DNA of 64,000 bases from Nocardioides jejuensis (GTDB taxonomy: Bacteria; Actinomycetota; Actinomycetes; Propionibacteriales; Nocardioidaceae), in contig NZ_SJZJ01000006.1 in the NCBI RefSeq assembly GCF_004337475.1, positions 62,001 through 126,000 on the forward strand. Reading direction: 5' to 3'. Of this stretch, positions 45,080 through 54,285 are shown piece by piece; position 1 is the stretch's first letter; every line of letters begins with the position of its first letter. A model generated the notes under the pieces. It worked only from the letters and a program-made list of their open reading frames with translations. It was not told the DNA's origin and searched no databases. The position numbers and the translations under genes were made by a program.

Positions 45080-46147
45080 GTGGCCCGCGCCCACCGCATG
45101 ACCAGCCTCACGACCCTCAACCGCCGAGGGCCGGCACTGGTGCTCTACCTGCACGTGACGCTGGTACTGGTGTGCGCTGCGGTCCTGACCGGCGTGCCGG
45201 ACCTGGTGCCGATCACGGTCTTCATTCTCCCGTTGTTCTTCGCCAGCCACTACCTCGGGCCGCGCCATCTGCCCTGGTACCTGATCTTCCTGCTCGCCGT
45301 GATGCTGATCTGCGTCGCGCAGCGCCAGCGCGCGGACCTGCGCACCTCGGCGGGCGTCGTGGCGGTCTTCTTCATCGCCTTCATCGTGCTGCAGGCGTCG
45401 TTCCGGCGGTCTCGTCTCGGCGTCTCCGGACCGCGGGGCGAGTCGATGCTCGTCGACCTGCGCGACCGGATCATGTCCCAGGGGATGCTGCCGCCCCTCC
45501 CCGCCGAGTGGTACGCCGAGACGGCGCTCCGGTCGGCGGGTGGCACGCCGTTCGCCGGAGACTTCGTGGTCGCCTCGCGGCCCGGCAACGGCCGGCGCCT
45601 CGACCTGGTCGTCGTCGACGTCTCGGGCAAGGGCGAGGACGCCGGCACCCGCTCGCTTCTGCTCTCCGGAGCGTTCAGCGGCCTGCTCGGCGCACTCCCC
45701 CCGGAGGAGTTCCTGCCGGCGGCCAACGACTACCTGCTGCGACAGGAGTGGGAGGAAGGCTTCGCGACGGCGATCCACCTGACGCTCGACCTCGACGCGG
45801 GCGACTTCGTGCTCCGGTCGGCCGGGCACCCGCCTGCGGTGCAGCTCAGCGCTGGCGCGGGGCGCTGGGTCGTCCACCCGGCGGAGGGCGGGACCGTCCT
45901 CGGCGTCCTCGAGGACGCCGACTTCCCGGCCGTGCACGGCACCATGCGCCGCGGTGACGCGATGCTCCTCTACACCGACGGCCTGGTGGAGAACCGCAGC
46001 CGTGACATCGCCATGGGCATCGACCGTCTCCAGGGCCAGGGCGAGCGCCTGCTCCGCTCCGGCATGGACGACGGAGCCCGACGGCTCATCGACAAACTCG
46101 GCTCCCGCAACGACGACCGCGCGCTGCTGCTGGTCCACCGTCGCTGA
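45080..46147 (+). CDS. PP2C/SpoIIE-type phosphatase with N-terminal membrane module
   Basis: A 355-residue protein with four membrane helices (about 19-38, 42-60, 66-80, 91-106) and a cytoplasmic PPM domain of the SpoIIE class (about 145-353). Metal-site motifs are GDFVV, VVDVSGKG and LLYTDGLVE. Such phosphatases act on anti-anti-sigma factors; the membrane module may sense the envelope. No sigma-factor partner genes are in the window. A TAGGGT at 45026-45031 gives a leader of about 45 nt before GTG 45080. Confidence 0.88.
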   Translation: MARAHRMTSLTTLNRRGPALVLYLHVTLVLVCAAVLTGVPDLVPITVFILPLFFASHYLGPRHLPWYLIFLLAVMLICVAQRQRADLRTSAGVVAVFFIAFIVLQASFRRSRLGVSGPRGESMLVDLRDRIMSQGMLPPLPAEWYAETALRSAGGTPFAGDFVVASRPGNGRRLDLVVVDVSGKGEDAGTRSLLLSGAFSGLLGALPPEEFLPAANDYLLRQEWEEGFATAIHLTLDLDAGDFVLRSAGHPPAVQLSAGAGRWVVHPAEGGTVLGVLEDADFPAVHGTMRRGDAMLLYTDGLVENRSRDIAMGIDRLQGQGERLLRSGMDDGARRLIDKLGSRNDDRALLLVHRR

Positions 46148-46226
46148 CCGGATTCGGAGCGCTCGGAGCGGTGTGGCACGATGTCACCCGCGCATTTGTG
46201 CCCGTCAGCGGGCATCGGATGAGCAT

Positions 46227-46300
46227 GCGGATGTAGCTCAATGGTAGAGCTCCAGTCTTCCAAACTGATCACGCGGGTTCGATTCCCGTCATCCGCTCCA
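46227..46300 (+). tRNA. tRNA-Gly (TCC)
   Basis: Acceptor GCGGATG pairs with CATCCGC. The anticodon loop is CTTCCAA (anticodon TCC), T-arm GCGGGTTCGATTCCCGT, and CCA is encoded. The first anticodon-stem pair is a C-A mismatch. Confidence 0.93.
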
Positions 46301-46323
46301 AGGGCCCGTGAAGGGCCACTTGG

Positions 46324-46396
46324 CGGGGCGTAGCGTAGTGGCTAGCGCGCCTGCTTTGGGAGCAGGAGATCGCAGGTTCGAGTCCTGTCGCCCCGA
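46324..46396 (+). tRNA. tRNA-Pro (TGG)
   Basis: Acceptor CGGGGCG pairs with CGCCCCG, with discriminator A. The anticodon stem-loop is CCTGC-TTTGGGA-GCAGG (anticodon TGG). CCA is not encoded (CAG follows). It lies 23 bp after tRNA-Gly, so the two are probably co-transcribed. Confidence 0.94.
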
Positions 46397-46456
46397 CAGC
46401 CCCAAAGAAAAGCAACAGACTCCCTGCATCAATCACCAACACCGAGGAGAAACACG

Positions 46457-47827
46457 GTGAAGAGCGCCGTCGAGACCCTGAACCCCACCCGGGTCAAGCT
46501 GACCGTCGAGGTCCCCTTCGAGGAGCTCAAGCCGAGCCTCGACGCGGCCTACAAGAAGGTCGCCGCGCAGGTGAACATCCCCGGCTTCCGCAAGGGCAAG
46601 GTCCCGCAGGCCGTCCTCGACCGCCAGGGCTACCGCGGCTTCGCGCTGGACGAGGCCGTCAACGAGGTCCTCCCGAAGGCCTACGGCGAGGCCCTCCAGG
46701 ACAACAACCTCGAGCCGCTCGGCCAGCCCGAGATCGAGGTCACCAAGTTCGAGGACAACGCTGCCCTCGAGTTCACCGCCGAGGTCGACGTCAAGCCGGA
46801 GATCACCCTCCCGGCGTACGACGGTCTCGCGGCCGAGGTCGAGGACATCGCCCTCACCGACGACGACGTCGAGGAGCAGATCGGCGCCCTGCGCGAGCGC
46901 TTCGCGACGCTCAACGACGTCGAGCGCGCGGCCGCTGACGGTGACTTCGTCACCATCGACCTGGTCGCCAAGCAGAACGACGAGGTCGTCGAGGGCGCCG
47001 AGGTTGCCGGCATGTCCTACAAGGTCGGCCGCGGCGGCATGCTCGACGGTCTCGACGAGGCGCTCGCCGGCATGGCCGCGGGCGACGAGAAGACCTTCGA
47101 CTCCGAGCTGGTCGGCGGCGAGCTCGTCGGCGAGCCGGTCAAGGTCACCGTCAAGGTCACCGGCGTCCAGGAGCAGGAGCTCCCGGCGTTCGACGACGAG
47201 TTCGCCCAGCTGGCGTCGGAGTTCGACACCGCTGACGAGCTGCGCGAGGACGTCCGCACCCGCCTGGGCAACGGCAAGCGCCTCGAGCAGGCCGCTGCCG
47301 CCCGCGACGCCGTCCTCGAGAAGCTCCTCGAGCAGGTCGAGATCGCGCTCCCCGAGACGATCGTCACCGACGAGCTCAACGCCCGCCGCCAGCAGGTCGA
47401 GCAGCAGCTCATGTTCGCGGGCCTCTCGATGGAGAAGTACCTCGAGGAGGAGGGCCAGACGCAGGAGGAGTTCGAGGCTGAGCTCGAGCGCCGCGTCCGC
47501 GACGCCATCACCGCGCAGTTCATCCTCGACGAGGTCGTCAAGGCCGAGCAGTTCGGCGTCGAGCAGCAGGAGCTCACCAACCACGTGCTCATGCGTGCGC
47601 AGCAGCAGGGCCAGGACCCGCAGAAGGCGTTCGAGCACCTGCAGGAGCACCCGCACCACATCCAGGAGTACGTCCAGGAGATCCTCCGCGGCAAGGCGCT
47701 CGCCTCGATCGTCGAGGGTGCCACCGTCAAGGACGCCTCCGGCAACGTGGTCGAGCTGAAGAACCTTCGTCCCGACGGCACCATCGGCGAGGCCGAGGTT
47801 GCCGACGACGACACGTCGGACGCCTGA
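46457..47827 (+). CDS. tig: Trigger factor
   Basis: A 456-residue ribosome-associated chaperone. The N-terminal domain has the L23-docking signature GFRKGKVP, followed by the FKBP-type prolyl isomerase domain (about 150-235) and the long helical C-terminal cradle, ending in an acidic tail. It shields nascent chains and feeds clients to later folding or Clp proteolysis. GTG 46457 follows GAGGAG. The clp genes lie downstream after a three-gene insertion. Confidence 0.96.
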   Translation: MKSAVETLNPTRVKLTVEVPFEELKPSLDAAYKKVAAQVNIPGFRKGKVPQAVLDRQGYRGFALDEAVNEVLPKAYGEALQDNNLEPLGQPEIEVTKFEDNAALEFTAEVDVKPEITLPAYDGLAAEVEDIALTDDDVEEQIGALRERFATLNDVERAAADGDFVTIDLVAKQNDEVVEGAEVAGMSYKVGRGGMLDGLDEALAGMAAGDEKTFDSELVGGELVGEPVKVTVKVTGVQEQELPAFDDEFAQLASEFDTADELREDVRTRLGNGKRLEQAAAARDAVLEKLLEQVEIALPETIVTDELNARRQQVEQQLMFAGLSMEKYLEEEGQTQEEFEAELERRVRDAITAQFILDEVVKAEQFGVEQQELTNHVLMRAQQQGQDPQKAFEHLQEHPHHIQEYVQEILRGKALASIVEGATVKDASGNVVELKNLRPDGTIGEAEVADDDTSDA

Positions 47828-47840
47828 TCCACAGCTCCGG

Positions 47841-47927
47841 ACGGGGCCAAACTGTCAGTCTGACAGTTTGGCCCCGTCTGACATTTCCGAGGTGTCACAC
47901 CAAGCGAAACTGTCAGTCTGACAGTTT
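47841..47927. repeat. Nested palindromes after tig (TGTCAGTCTGACA core)
   Basis: ACGGGGCCAAACTGTCAG (47841-47858) and its complement (47860-47877) form a perfect 18-bp inverted repeat with one central T. AAACTGTCAG/CTGACAGTTT recurs at 47907-47927. Partial copies CTGACA (47878) and TGTCAC (47893) lie symmetrically about position 47888, so the whole element is one large inverted duplication. It should terminate tig. Confidence 0.88.
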
Positions 47928-48002
47928 GGCGAGTGGTGGTTCTGGGCGTGACACGGGCCGCAACGAGTGCAGCGAAGGCCTCCGCGGTGGGAGACTTGTC
48001 CG

Positions 48003-49058
48003 GTGAACGCGTCGCCCCTCGTCCCCCTCGGTGACGACGAGTACGCCGTTTCGCTCCCGCCCGGCCAGCACCGCGGCCATCCGGACGCTCCGGACCCCTT
48101 CCGGGCCGCCCAGCAGATCGGCGAGGGCATCGCCGGCCGTGTGCAGTTCGGCCTTGGCCTGATCCGCGCCACCGCCGGGCTCGGCCTGCGCCTGGTGGCG
48201 CTCGGTCGCCGTCCGCTCGCGCTCGCCGCGGGTCCGCTCGGCCGCCAGCAGGTGCTCGAACGCCAGAAGCTGGTCCGCCCGCCCGTCGCCGTGCGTTTCC
48301 TCGACGAGGACCTCGAGCTCGAGACCGACGACCTCGCCGTGGCGTACGGCGCGGAGGTCGATCCGGTCGAGGCTGGCGACCACCTGGTCGTCTTCGTGCC
48401 CCAGCCGGGCGAGGACGAGCGCTCCTGGCGTCGTTCGGTGGAGGAGCTCGGCGGCACGTACGCCTCGCGCCTCTCCGGCCTGCTCGGCTGGACGCCGGTC
48501 CAGCTGCGCGTCGACGACACCGTCGGCATCGGCAACGCCGCGGTCGAGCTCAGCGGCGTCCTCCAGGAGCTCATCGAGGCCTGGCCGACCGCCGTACGCC
48601 GGATCGCGATCGTCGCGCACGGCACGGGTGGCCTGGTCGCCCGTGGTGCGCTCGGTGTCGTCGCGCCGGGGGAGCGGCCGTGGGCCGATCTGGTCACCGA
48701 GCTCGTCGCGCTCGGCACTCCGCACCTCCAGGCCTCGCCCCAGCGCTTCGCCCGCGAGGCGGGTCGGCGTCTTGAGGAGCGGCTGGCCGGCATCCTCGCC
48801 GCCGACGAGGAAGTCGTCGACGTCCCGCCGCGCCACGGTGTCCGCTACCTGCTGGTCACCGACCGTGCGATGGGGATGGCCAACCCGGCCGGCGCCGTCC
48901 TTGGCGGCATGCTCTGGTGGCGCCAGCGGGCGATGCGCCAGGTCCGCCGCGCGCGCGATCTCTTCCCGACCGCCGAGCGTCACGAGGTCACGATCGGCGC
49001 GCAGTCACTGGTCAACCACCCGGACGTCCACCGCTCGCTGATGGACTGGCTGCGCTGA
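48003..49058 (+). CDS. Alpha/beta-hydrolase-like protein lacking the catalytic residues (pseudoenzyme)
   Basis: A 351-residue protein related to the PGAP1-like hydrolase encoded next to it. It keeps the fold landmarks (LGTPHL, RYLLVTDRAM, VNHPDVHRSLMDWL), but the nucleophile elbow is AHGTGG at 205-210, with Gly207 where the partner has Ser. The oxyanion strand reads FVPQPGEDE instead of FVHGLMEHD, and the catalytic His position is Ala. It is probably a non-catalytic partner or regulator. GTG 48003 lies 6 nt after GAGACT. Confidence 0.8.
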   Translation: MNASPLVPLGDDEYAVSLPPGQHRGHPDAPDPFRAAQQIGEGIAGRVQFGLGLIRATAGLGLRLVALGRRPLALAAGPLGRQQVLERQKLVRPPVAVRFLDEDLELETDDLAVAYGAEVDPVEAGDHLVVFVPQPGEDERSWRRSVEELGGTYASRLSGLLGWTPVQLRVDDTVGIGNAAVELSGVLQELIEAWPTAVRRIAIVAHGTGGLVARGALGVVAPGERPWADLVTELVALGTPHLQASPQRFAREAGRRLEERLAGILAADEEVVDVPPRHGVRYLLVTDRAMGMANPAGAVLGGMLWWRQRAMRQVRRARDLFPTAERHEVTIGAQSLVNHPDVHRSLMDWLR

Positions 49059-49101
49059 CGCGTGTGACGCACGTCGAGTGGACAACTGTTCACTGAAAAC
49101 G

Positions 49102-49107
49102 GACACT
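49102..49107 (+). promoter_or_regulatory. -10-like box of the 49115 gene
   Basis: GACACT ends 7 nt before ATG 49115, a variant of the TANNNT spacing seen elsewhere here. Confidence 0.35.
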
Positions 49108-49114
49108 GGTGGGC

Positions 49115-50326
49115 ATGTCCGCTCTTGAGCCCGCTCCCGTCAGCGCCCGCGTCGTCGCCGCGCCGGCTGCCGGTGGCGCGACCCTCCACGGTACCGGTGC
49201 CCTCGCCGCGACGTACGCCGAGGACCTGCTGCTCGGCACCGTCCGTGACACGCACCTGGCCATCTCGGGCCGCGTCTGGGGGATCGTCAACCCGCTCACC
49301 CTCGGCGCCGGCAAGCCGTCCCAGCTGGTCCATGACGCGATCGCGAACGGCATCTACCGCTCGCTCGGTCAGGGGCTCCGTGGCGGGGCGCGCGTGCTCG
49401 AGGTCCAGGACCGCAAGGGTCGCGGTCGACGTACCGAGGAGCTGCGTTTCGGCCGTCACGTGACCTCGGTGGTCAACGGCCTGATCGGCGACCGGCTGAC
49501 CGAGGACGGCAGCTCCAGCGCGATCCGGATGGCGGTGCGCGACGGCGGGCACGACGTGCCCCTGACGCCGGAGGGTCTCCGTGCTGCGTTCCCGCAGGCC
49601 ACGGGCCAGGTCGTCGTCTTCGTGCACGGCCTGATGGAGCACGACGAGCACTGGGACCGGCGCGCCGACGAGCTCCCGTCGTACGGCGCCGCCCTGGCCG
49701 CCACGGGGGACTGGTCGCCCGTGCGGCTCCGGGTCAACAGCGGCCTCTCCATCGCGGAGAACGGCGTCGCCCTGGCCGCGCTGCTCGACGAGCTGGTGGC
49801 CGGATGGCCGGTGCCCGTGACCCGGATCGCCCTCGTCGGCCACTCGATGGGCGGCCTGATCATCCGGCGCGCCTGCGTGGTCGACACCGGTGCGCGCGAC
49901 CCGTGGCGCGAGCTCGTGACCGACGTCGTCACCCTCGGCACGCCGCACCTCGGCGCCCCGCTCGAGCGGCTCGTGCACCACGGTGCCTGGGCGCTCGGCA
50001 AGCTGCCGGAGGTGCGCTCGATCGCCCGCATCCTCGACACCCGTTCCGTCGGCATCTCCGACCTCCGCCGTGGGGTGCGTGACGAGGTCGCGCGGCTGCC
50101 GCGTGCCCGCTACCACCTCGTCTCGGCGACCCTGGGCCCGACGGTCTTCCATCCGCTCAGCGTGGCGTTCGGCGACCTGCTGGTGCGCCACCCCTCGGCC
50201 ATGGGACGCTCTGGCCGCGTCGACCTCTTCCCGGGGGCCAGCACGCTGCACCTGCCCAACACCGACCACTTCGGGCTGCTCAACCACCCCGAGGTGCACC
50301 GCAAGCTGAAGGAGTGGCTCGCATGA
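49115..50326 (+). CDS. Alpha/beta hydrolase (PGAP1/lipase-like)
   Basis: A 403-residue hydrolase. The N-terminal 160 residues are alpha-helical with no known domain. The hydrolase domain has oxyanion-hole HGLM in VVFVHGLMEHDEHW (167-180), nucleophile Ser244 in GHSMGG, then TLGTPHLGAPLER and the terminal TDHFGLLNHPEVH with the likely catalytic His. Substrate is unknown; ester or lipid hydrolysis is the family norm. ATG 49115 lies 7 nt after GACACT. It overlaps the SRPBCC gene by 4 nt. Confidence 0.85.
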   Translation: MSALEPAPVSARVVAAPAAGGATLHGTGALAATYAEDLLLGTVRDTHLAISGRVWGIVNPLTLGAGKPSQLVHDAIANGIYRSLGQGLRGGARVLEVQDRKGRGRRTEELRFGRHVTSVVNGLIGDRLTEDGSSSAIRMAVRDGGHDVPLTPEGLRAAFPQATGQVVVFVHGLMEHDEHWDRRADELPSYGAALAATGDWSPVRLRVNSGLSIAENGVALAALLDELVAGWPVPVTRIALVGHSMGGLIIRRACVVDTGARDPWRELVTDVVTLGTPHLGAPLERLVHHGAWALGKLPEVRSIARILDTRSVGISDLRRGVRDEVARLPRARYHLVSATLGPTVFHPLSVAFGDLLVRHPSAMGRSGRVDLFPGASTLHLPNTDHFGLLNHPEVHRKLKEWLA

Positions 50327-50796
50327 CCGAGTCCCGCACCGCCGACCGTGAGCTTCGCGCCGAGATCAGCATCGACGCGACGCCGGCTCAGGTCTGGGAC
50401 GCGCTCACCGATCTCTCCCGGATGCCGGCACGCAGCGCGGAGCTGATCTCGATGGTCCCGCTCAAGCGCGGCGGTCTGCGGGTCGGTCAGTGGTACCTCG
50501 GCCTCAACCGCCGCAAGGCGATCGTGTGGCCGACGCGCAACGTCGTGAAGCAGGTCGACCCCGAGCGCGCCCTCGCGTGGCACACCGCGACCAGCGGCGC
50601 GACGTGGATCTACGAGCTCGAGGCGAACGACGGCGGCACGCGTCTGGTCCAGCGCCGCCCCGTTCCGCGGCTCACCTACATCAGCAAGGCCTTCGCGCCG
50701 CTCTTCCTCGGTGGCGGCGCCCCGCACTGCGACGAGCTCGAGCAGCACATGAACGAGGGCCTCGTCGCGCTCAAGGCAGAGGTCGAGCAGGGCTGA
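50323..50796 (+). CDS. SRPBCC-family protein
   Basis: A 157-residue Bet v1-like/START-fold protein (polyketide cyclase type): [18 protein letters not shown] at the N-terminus and a C-terminal long helix with [19 protein letters not shown]. The fold forms a cavity for hydrophobic ligands. The 4-nt overlap with the hydrolase gene suggests a shared substrate, for example a lipid or acyl compound. No catalytic set is visible. Confidence 0.85.
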   Translation: MTESRTADRELRAEISIDATPAQVWDALTDLSRMPARSAELISMVPLKRGGLRVGQWYLGLNRRKAIVWPTRNVVKQVDPERALAWHTATSGATWIYELEANDGGTRLVQRRPVPRLTYISKAFAPLFLGGGAPHCDELEQHMNEGLVALKAEVEQG

Positions 50797-50812
50797 TTCA
50801 GCCCACGGTGAA

Positions 50813-50880
50813 CGCCGAAATCTGCTGTCGGCGAACAGGGCGGTGTGTGCCGTGGAAATGTCGGTGTCCGCGGCTACTGT
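50813..50880 (+). promoter_or_regulatory. clpP1 promoter region
   Basis: TACTGT (50875-50880) ends 7 nt before GTG 50888, the leaderless arrangement. Upstream, CGCCGA (50813-50818) and TCGGCG (50828-50833) form an inverted repeat resembling actinobacterial Clp-regulator (ClgR) sites. The regulator assignment is an inference from the clp context. Confidence 0.5.
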
Positions 50881-50887
50881 CGGCCTC

Positions 50888-51511
50888 GTGAACCAGATCT
50901 CCAGCCCCCAGATGGACGGCGGCGCCTCGCCGTCGTACGGCCTCGACGCGGATGTCTACCAGCGGCTGCTCCGTGAGCGCATCGTCTTCCTCGGCTCCGA
51001 GGTGCGCGACCAGAACGCCAACGCGATCTGCGCGCAGCTCCTCCTGCTCTCCGCGGAGGACCCGGAGGCCGACATCTTCCTGCACATCAACAGCCCCGGT
51101 GGCTCGGTGACGGCGGGCATGGCGATCTACGACACCATGAACTACATCCCCAACGACGTCGCCACGGTCGGCATGGGCCTCGCGGCATCGATGGGTCAGT
51201 TCCTGCTCTGCGCCGGCACCCCGGGCAAGCGCTACGCGCTGCCCAACGCGCGCATCATGATGCACCAGCCCTCCTCGGGCATGGGCGGCTCGGCGTCGGA
51301 CATCAAGATCCAGGCGCAGCAGTCGATCCACGTGAAGAAGGTCCTGACCGAGCTCATCGCCGAGCACACCGGCCAGAGCGTCGAGCAGATCACCGAGGAC
51401 GCCGACCGCGACCGCTGGTTCACCGCCGAGGAGGCCCTCGAGTACGGCCTCGTCGACCAGGTGATCAAGTCCGCCAAGGAAGCCGTCGACCAGGGCCGTC
51501 CGGCTCGCTGA
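50888..51511 (+). CDS. clpP1: ATP-dependent Clp protease proteolytic subunit (ClpP1)
   Basis: A 207-residue serine peptidase subunit with catalytic Ser101 (GLAASMGQF), His126 (MMHQP) and Asp175 (DADRDRWF). In actinobacteria two different ClpP rings pair to form the active tetradecamer, with ClpX or ClpC1 as unfoldase. GTG 50888 is chosen because it lies 7 nt after TACTGT; an ATG at 50858 would add ten residues and lies upstream of the box. clpP2 follows 31 bp later. Confidence 0.95.
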   Translation: MNQISSPQMDGGASPSYGLDADVYQRLLRERIVFLGSEVRDQNANAICAQLLLLSAEDPEADIFLHINSPGGSVTAGMAIYDTMNYIPNDVATVGMGLAASMGQFLLCAGTPGKRYALPNARIMMHQPSSGMGGSASDIKIQAQQSIHVKKVLTELIAEHTGQSVEQITEDADRDRWFTAEEALEYGLVDQVIKSAKEAVDQGRPAR

Positions 51512-51542
51512 GCCCGGCTCGCAGACAAGGAACTGAGACGTC

Positions 51543-52148
51543 ATGAACTACTACATCCCGCAGTGGGAAGAGCGCACGTCGTACGGCATTCGTCGGATCG
51601 ACCCCTACGCCAAGCTCTTCGAGGACCGCATCATCTTCCTCGGCACCCCGATCAGCGACGACGTGGCCAACGCGGTCATGGCGCAGCTGCTCTGCCTCGA
51701 GTCGATGGACCCCGACCGTGACATCCAGATCTACATCAACTCGCCCGGTGGCTCGTTCACCGCGCTGACGGCGATCTACGACACGATGAAGTTCATCAAG
51801 CCCGACGTGCAGACGGTCTGCCTGGGCCAGGCGGCCTCGGCGGCGGCGATCCTGCTCGCGGCCGGTGCGCCCGGCAAGCGCCTCGCGCTGCCCAACAGCC
51901 GGATCCTGATCCACCAGCCCTACACCGAGGGCACGTTCGGCCAGACCTCCGACATCGAGATCCAGGCCAACGAGATCCTGCGCATGCGTGAGCTGCTCGA
52001 GAAGATGATCTCGGAGCACTCCGGCAAGGACCTCGAGCAGGTCAGCCGCGACATCGAGCGCGACAAGATCCTGACCGCCGAGGCGGCGCTGGAGTATGGC
52101 CTGATCGACGGCGTGCTCGAGTCGCGCAAGGCCGCGGCGTTCGTCTGA
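51543..52148 (+). CDS. clpP2: ATP-dependent Clp protease proteolytic subunit (ClpP2)
   Basis: A 201-residue subunit with catalytic Ser99 (GQAASAAAI), His124 (LIHQP) and the conserved Asp in [10 protein letters not shown]. It differs from ClpP1 in its N-terminus ([11 protein letters not shown]) and axial loop, as expected for the second member of a mixed ClpP1P2 complex. An AAGGA ribosome binding site precedes the ATG. clpX starts 89 bp downstream. Confidence 0.95.
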   Translation: MNYYIPQWEERTSYGIRRIDPYAKLFEDRIIFLGTPISDDVANAVMAQLLCLESMDPDRDIQIYINSPGGSFTALTAIYDTMKFIKPDVQTVCLGQAASAAAILLAAGAPGKRLALPNSRILIHQPYTEGTFGQTSDIEIQANEILRMRELLEKMISEHSGKDLEQVSRDIERDKILTAEAALEYGLIDGVLESRKAAAFV

Positions 52149-52237
52149 TTCAAGTCGGCCTCCGTGTCGGGCCCCGAAAGGGTCCGACCGGAGGTACCGT
52201 CGACACGCTGAACAAGGTTTGAGAGAAGAGGAACCCC

Positions 52238-53515
52238 GTGGCACGCATTGGTGACGGTGGCGACCTGCTGAAGTGCTCCTTCTGCGGGAAGAGCCAGAAG
52301 CAGGTCAAGAAGCTCATCGCGGGCCCCGGCGTCTACATCTGCGACGAGTGCATCGATCTCTGCAACGAGATCATCGAAGAGGAGCTCAGCGAGGGCACCG
52401 AGGTCGGCCTCGAGGAGCTGCCCAAGCCGCGCGAGATCTTCGAGTTCCTCAACTCGTACGTGATCGGTCAGGAGCAGGCGAAGAAGTCGCTCGCGGTCGC
52501 GGTCTACAACCACTACAAGCGGGTCCAGTCGGGCGCCACGCTCGCCGGCAAGCACGCCAAGGACGAGGTCGAGGTCGCCAAGTCCAACATCCTCGTCATC
52601 GGCCCGACCGGCTGTGGCAAGACCTACCTGGCCCAGACGCTCGCGCGGATGCTCAACGTGCCGTTCGCGATCGCCGACGCCACGGCCCTGACCGAGGCCG
52701 GCTACGTCGGTGAGGATGTCGAGAACATCCTGCTCAAGCTGATCCAGGCTGCCGACTACGACGTCAAGAAGGCCGAGACCGGCATCATCTACATCGACGA
52801 GATCGACAAGGTCGCCCGCAAGGCGGAGAACCCTTCGATCACGCGCGACGTCTCCGGCGAGGGCGTCCAGCAGGCCCTGCTCAAGATCCTCGAGGGCACG
52901 TCTGCCTCGGTCCCGCCGCAGGGCGGCCGCAAGCACCCGCACCAGGAGTTCATCCAGATCGACACGACCAACGTGTTGTTCATCGTGGGTGGCGCCTTCG
53001 CGGGGCTGGAGCACATCATCGAGCAGCGCGTCGGCAAGAAGTCGCTCGGCTTCACCGCTGAGGTGCGCGGTCAGGAAGAGCGCGACGCGCAGGACCTGCT
53101 CTCGCTCGTGCGCCCGGAGGACCTGACCAAGTTCGGCCTGATCCCCGAGTTCATCGGCCGTCTGCCGCTGATCGCCGCCGTCTCCAAGCTCGACCAGGAC
53201 GCCCTCGTGCAGATCCTGACCGAGCCGAAGAACGCGCTCGTGAAGCAGTACCAGAAGCTCTTCGAGCTCGACGGCGTCGAGCTCGAGTTCACCGATGAGG
53301 CCGTCCAGGCCATCGCCGACAAGGCGCTCGAGCGGGGCACCGGTGCCCGTGGCCTGCGCGCGATCATCGAGGAGACGCTCCTCTACGTGATGTACGACGT
53401 CCCCTCGCGTGGCGACATCGCCAAGGTGATCGTGACCGGCGAGGTCGTCACCGACGGTGTGGAGCCGACGCTCATCCCGCGCGACGAAGAGCCGAAGAAG
53501 AAGAAGTCGGCCTGA
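52238..53515 (+). CDS. clpX: ATP-dependent Clp protease ATP-binding subunit ClpX
   Basis: A 425-residue AAA+ unfoldase. The N-terminal zinc-binding domain has Cys13, Cys16, Cys35 and Cys38 ([18 protein letters not shown]). Walker A GPTGCGKT, Walker [10 protein letters not shown] and the pore loop GYVGEDV follow, and the C-terminal D2 domain closes with a Lys-rich tail. It unfolds tagged substrates and threads them into ClpP1P2. GTG 52238 follows GAGAAGAGG. Confidence 0.97.
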   Translation: MARIGDGGDLLKCSFCGKSQKQVKKLIAGPGVYICDECIDLCNEIIEEELSEGTEVGLEELPKPREIFEFLNSYVIGQEQAKKSLAVAVYNHYKRVQSGATLAGKHAKDEVEVAKSNILVIGPTGCGKTYLAQTLARMLNVPFAIADATALTEAGYVGEDVENILLKLIQAADYDVKKAETGIIYIDEIDKVARKAENPSITRDVSGEGVQQALLKILEGTSASVPPQGGRKHPHQEFIQIDTTNVLFIVGGAFAGLEHIIEQRVGKKSLGFTAEVRGQEERDAQDLLSLVRPEDLTKFGLIPEFIGRLPLIAAVSKLDQDALVQILTEPKNALVKQYQKLFELDGVELEFTDEAVQAIADKALERGTGARGLRAIIEETLLYVMYDVPSRGDIAKVIVTGEVVTDGVEPTLIPRDEEPKKKKSA

Positions 53516-53530
53516 CGCCTCAGGCCCCCG

Positions 53531-53566
53531 ACTACGACCGTCCCGACACCTCGGGGCGGTCGTAGT
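53531..53566 (+). terminator. Terminator of the clpP1P2X genes
   Basis: A 16-bp stem (53531-53546 with 53551-53566, one G-T pair) with a CACC loop is followed by TATTT. It is among the few hairpins here with a T-rich tail, so intrinsic termination is likely. Confidence 0.85.
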
Positions 53567-53654
53567 TATTTCGGGCCATTTCGCGGAAGTGGACCGCGGA
53601 GACCGCTCGTAGCGGGGAGACTTGTGCCGAGGGAGTCTGCACCAGGGAGGGGCC

Positions 53655-54275
53655 ATGGACGCATCACACGCACGGCCGATGACGGCGTACGCCGCCCTGT
53701 GTGCTGCCGCGGTGGTGGTCCTCGTCCAGGGGATCGCACCCACGGGGTCCGTTGCTGACTCCATCGCCCACGCAGGCGGGCCCGCGCCGATGGTCGACGT
53801 GATCCGCAGCGTGTCGGACGCCGCCAGCGGCGTCTCCGACCTCGGATCGCGCGTGGGGCAGGCCGTCGCGAGCGCCGTCGTCCCGGTCGTGCGGAGCGTG
53901 GCGCCGGCGCCCGATGCGCACCCTGCAGCTGGCGCCCGGTCGACGTCCGGGACACAGCACGCCTCGGCGGCCGTCTCGACCACGTCCCACGCCCCGACGC
54001 ACACCACCACGCACTCGGGAAGCGCTGGCGCCCCGTCGACGGTCACGCCGCGCACCGCGCCGACCCCGACGGACCGACACCACGCCCAGGCCCACCGCAA
54101 GGCCGGTCACGCGTCGGCACAGGTGCACCGGAAGTCCGAGCACGCGGCGGCACAGGCACAGCGCAAGGCTGACCACGACGCCGCAAAGGCCGACCGCAAG
54201 GCGGCAAAGGCTGACCGCGCCGCGGCGAAGGCCGACCGCAAGGCCGCTCGGGCCGCCCGCCACCACAAGCACTGA
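53655..54275 (+). CDS. Membrane-anchored or secreted protein with His/Lys-rich tail, unknown function
   Basis: A 206-residue protein. An N-terminal hydrophobic segment (about 8-30) is likely a signal anchor. It is followed by an Ala/Val-rich helical stretch and a Thr/Ser/Pro-rich spacer. Residues 140-206 form a strongly basic tail of repeated KADRKA-like heptads with many His, ending in RHHKH. Such tails can bind DNA, polyphosphate, teichoic acid or nucleic acid on the cell surface. No known domain. GGGAGGGG precedes ATG 53655. Confidence 0.7.
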   Translation: MDASHARPMTAYAALCAAAVVVLVQGIAPTGSVADSIAHAGGPAPMVDVIRSVSDAASGVSDLGSRVGQAVASAVVPVVRSVAPAPDAHPAAGARSTSGTQHASAAVSTTSHAPTHTTTHSGSAGAPSTVTPRTAPTPTDRHHAQAHRKAGHASAQVHRKSEHAAAQAQRKADHDAAKADRKAAKADRAAAKADRKAARAARHHKH

Positions 54276-54285
54276 TCCGCAGCGC

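Noticed and set aside
46148..46226. Possible extra tRNA or small gene before tRNA-Gly
   Set aside because: No cloverleaf or convincing frame; it most likely holds only the tRNA promoter.
51920..54100. Open frame of about 725 codons opposite clpX and the 53655 gene
   Set aside because: Antisense to clpX along its whole length; the translation is Val/Asp/Leu-rich shadow sequence without motifs.
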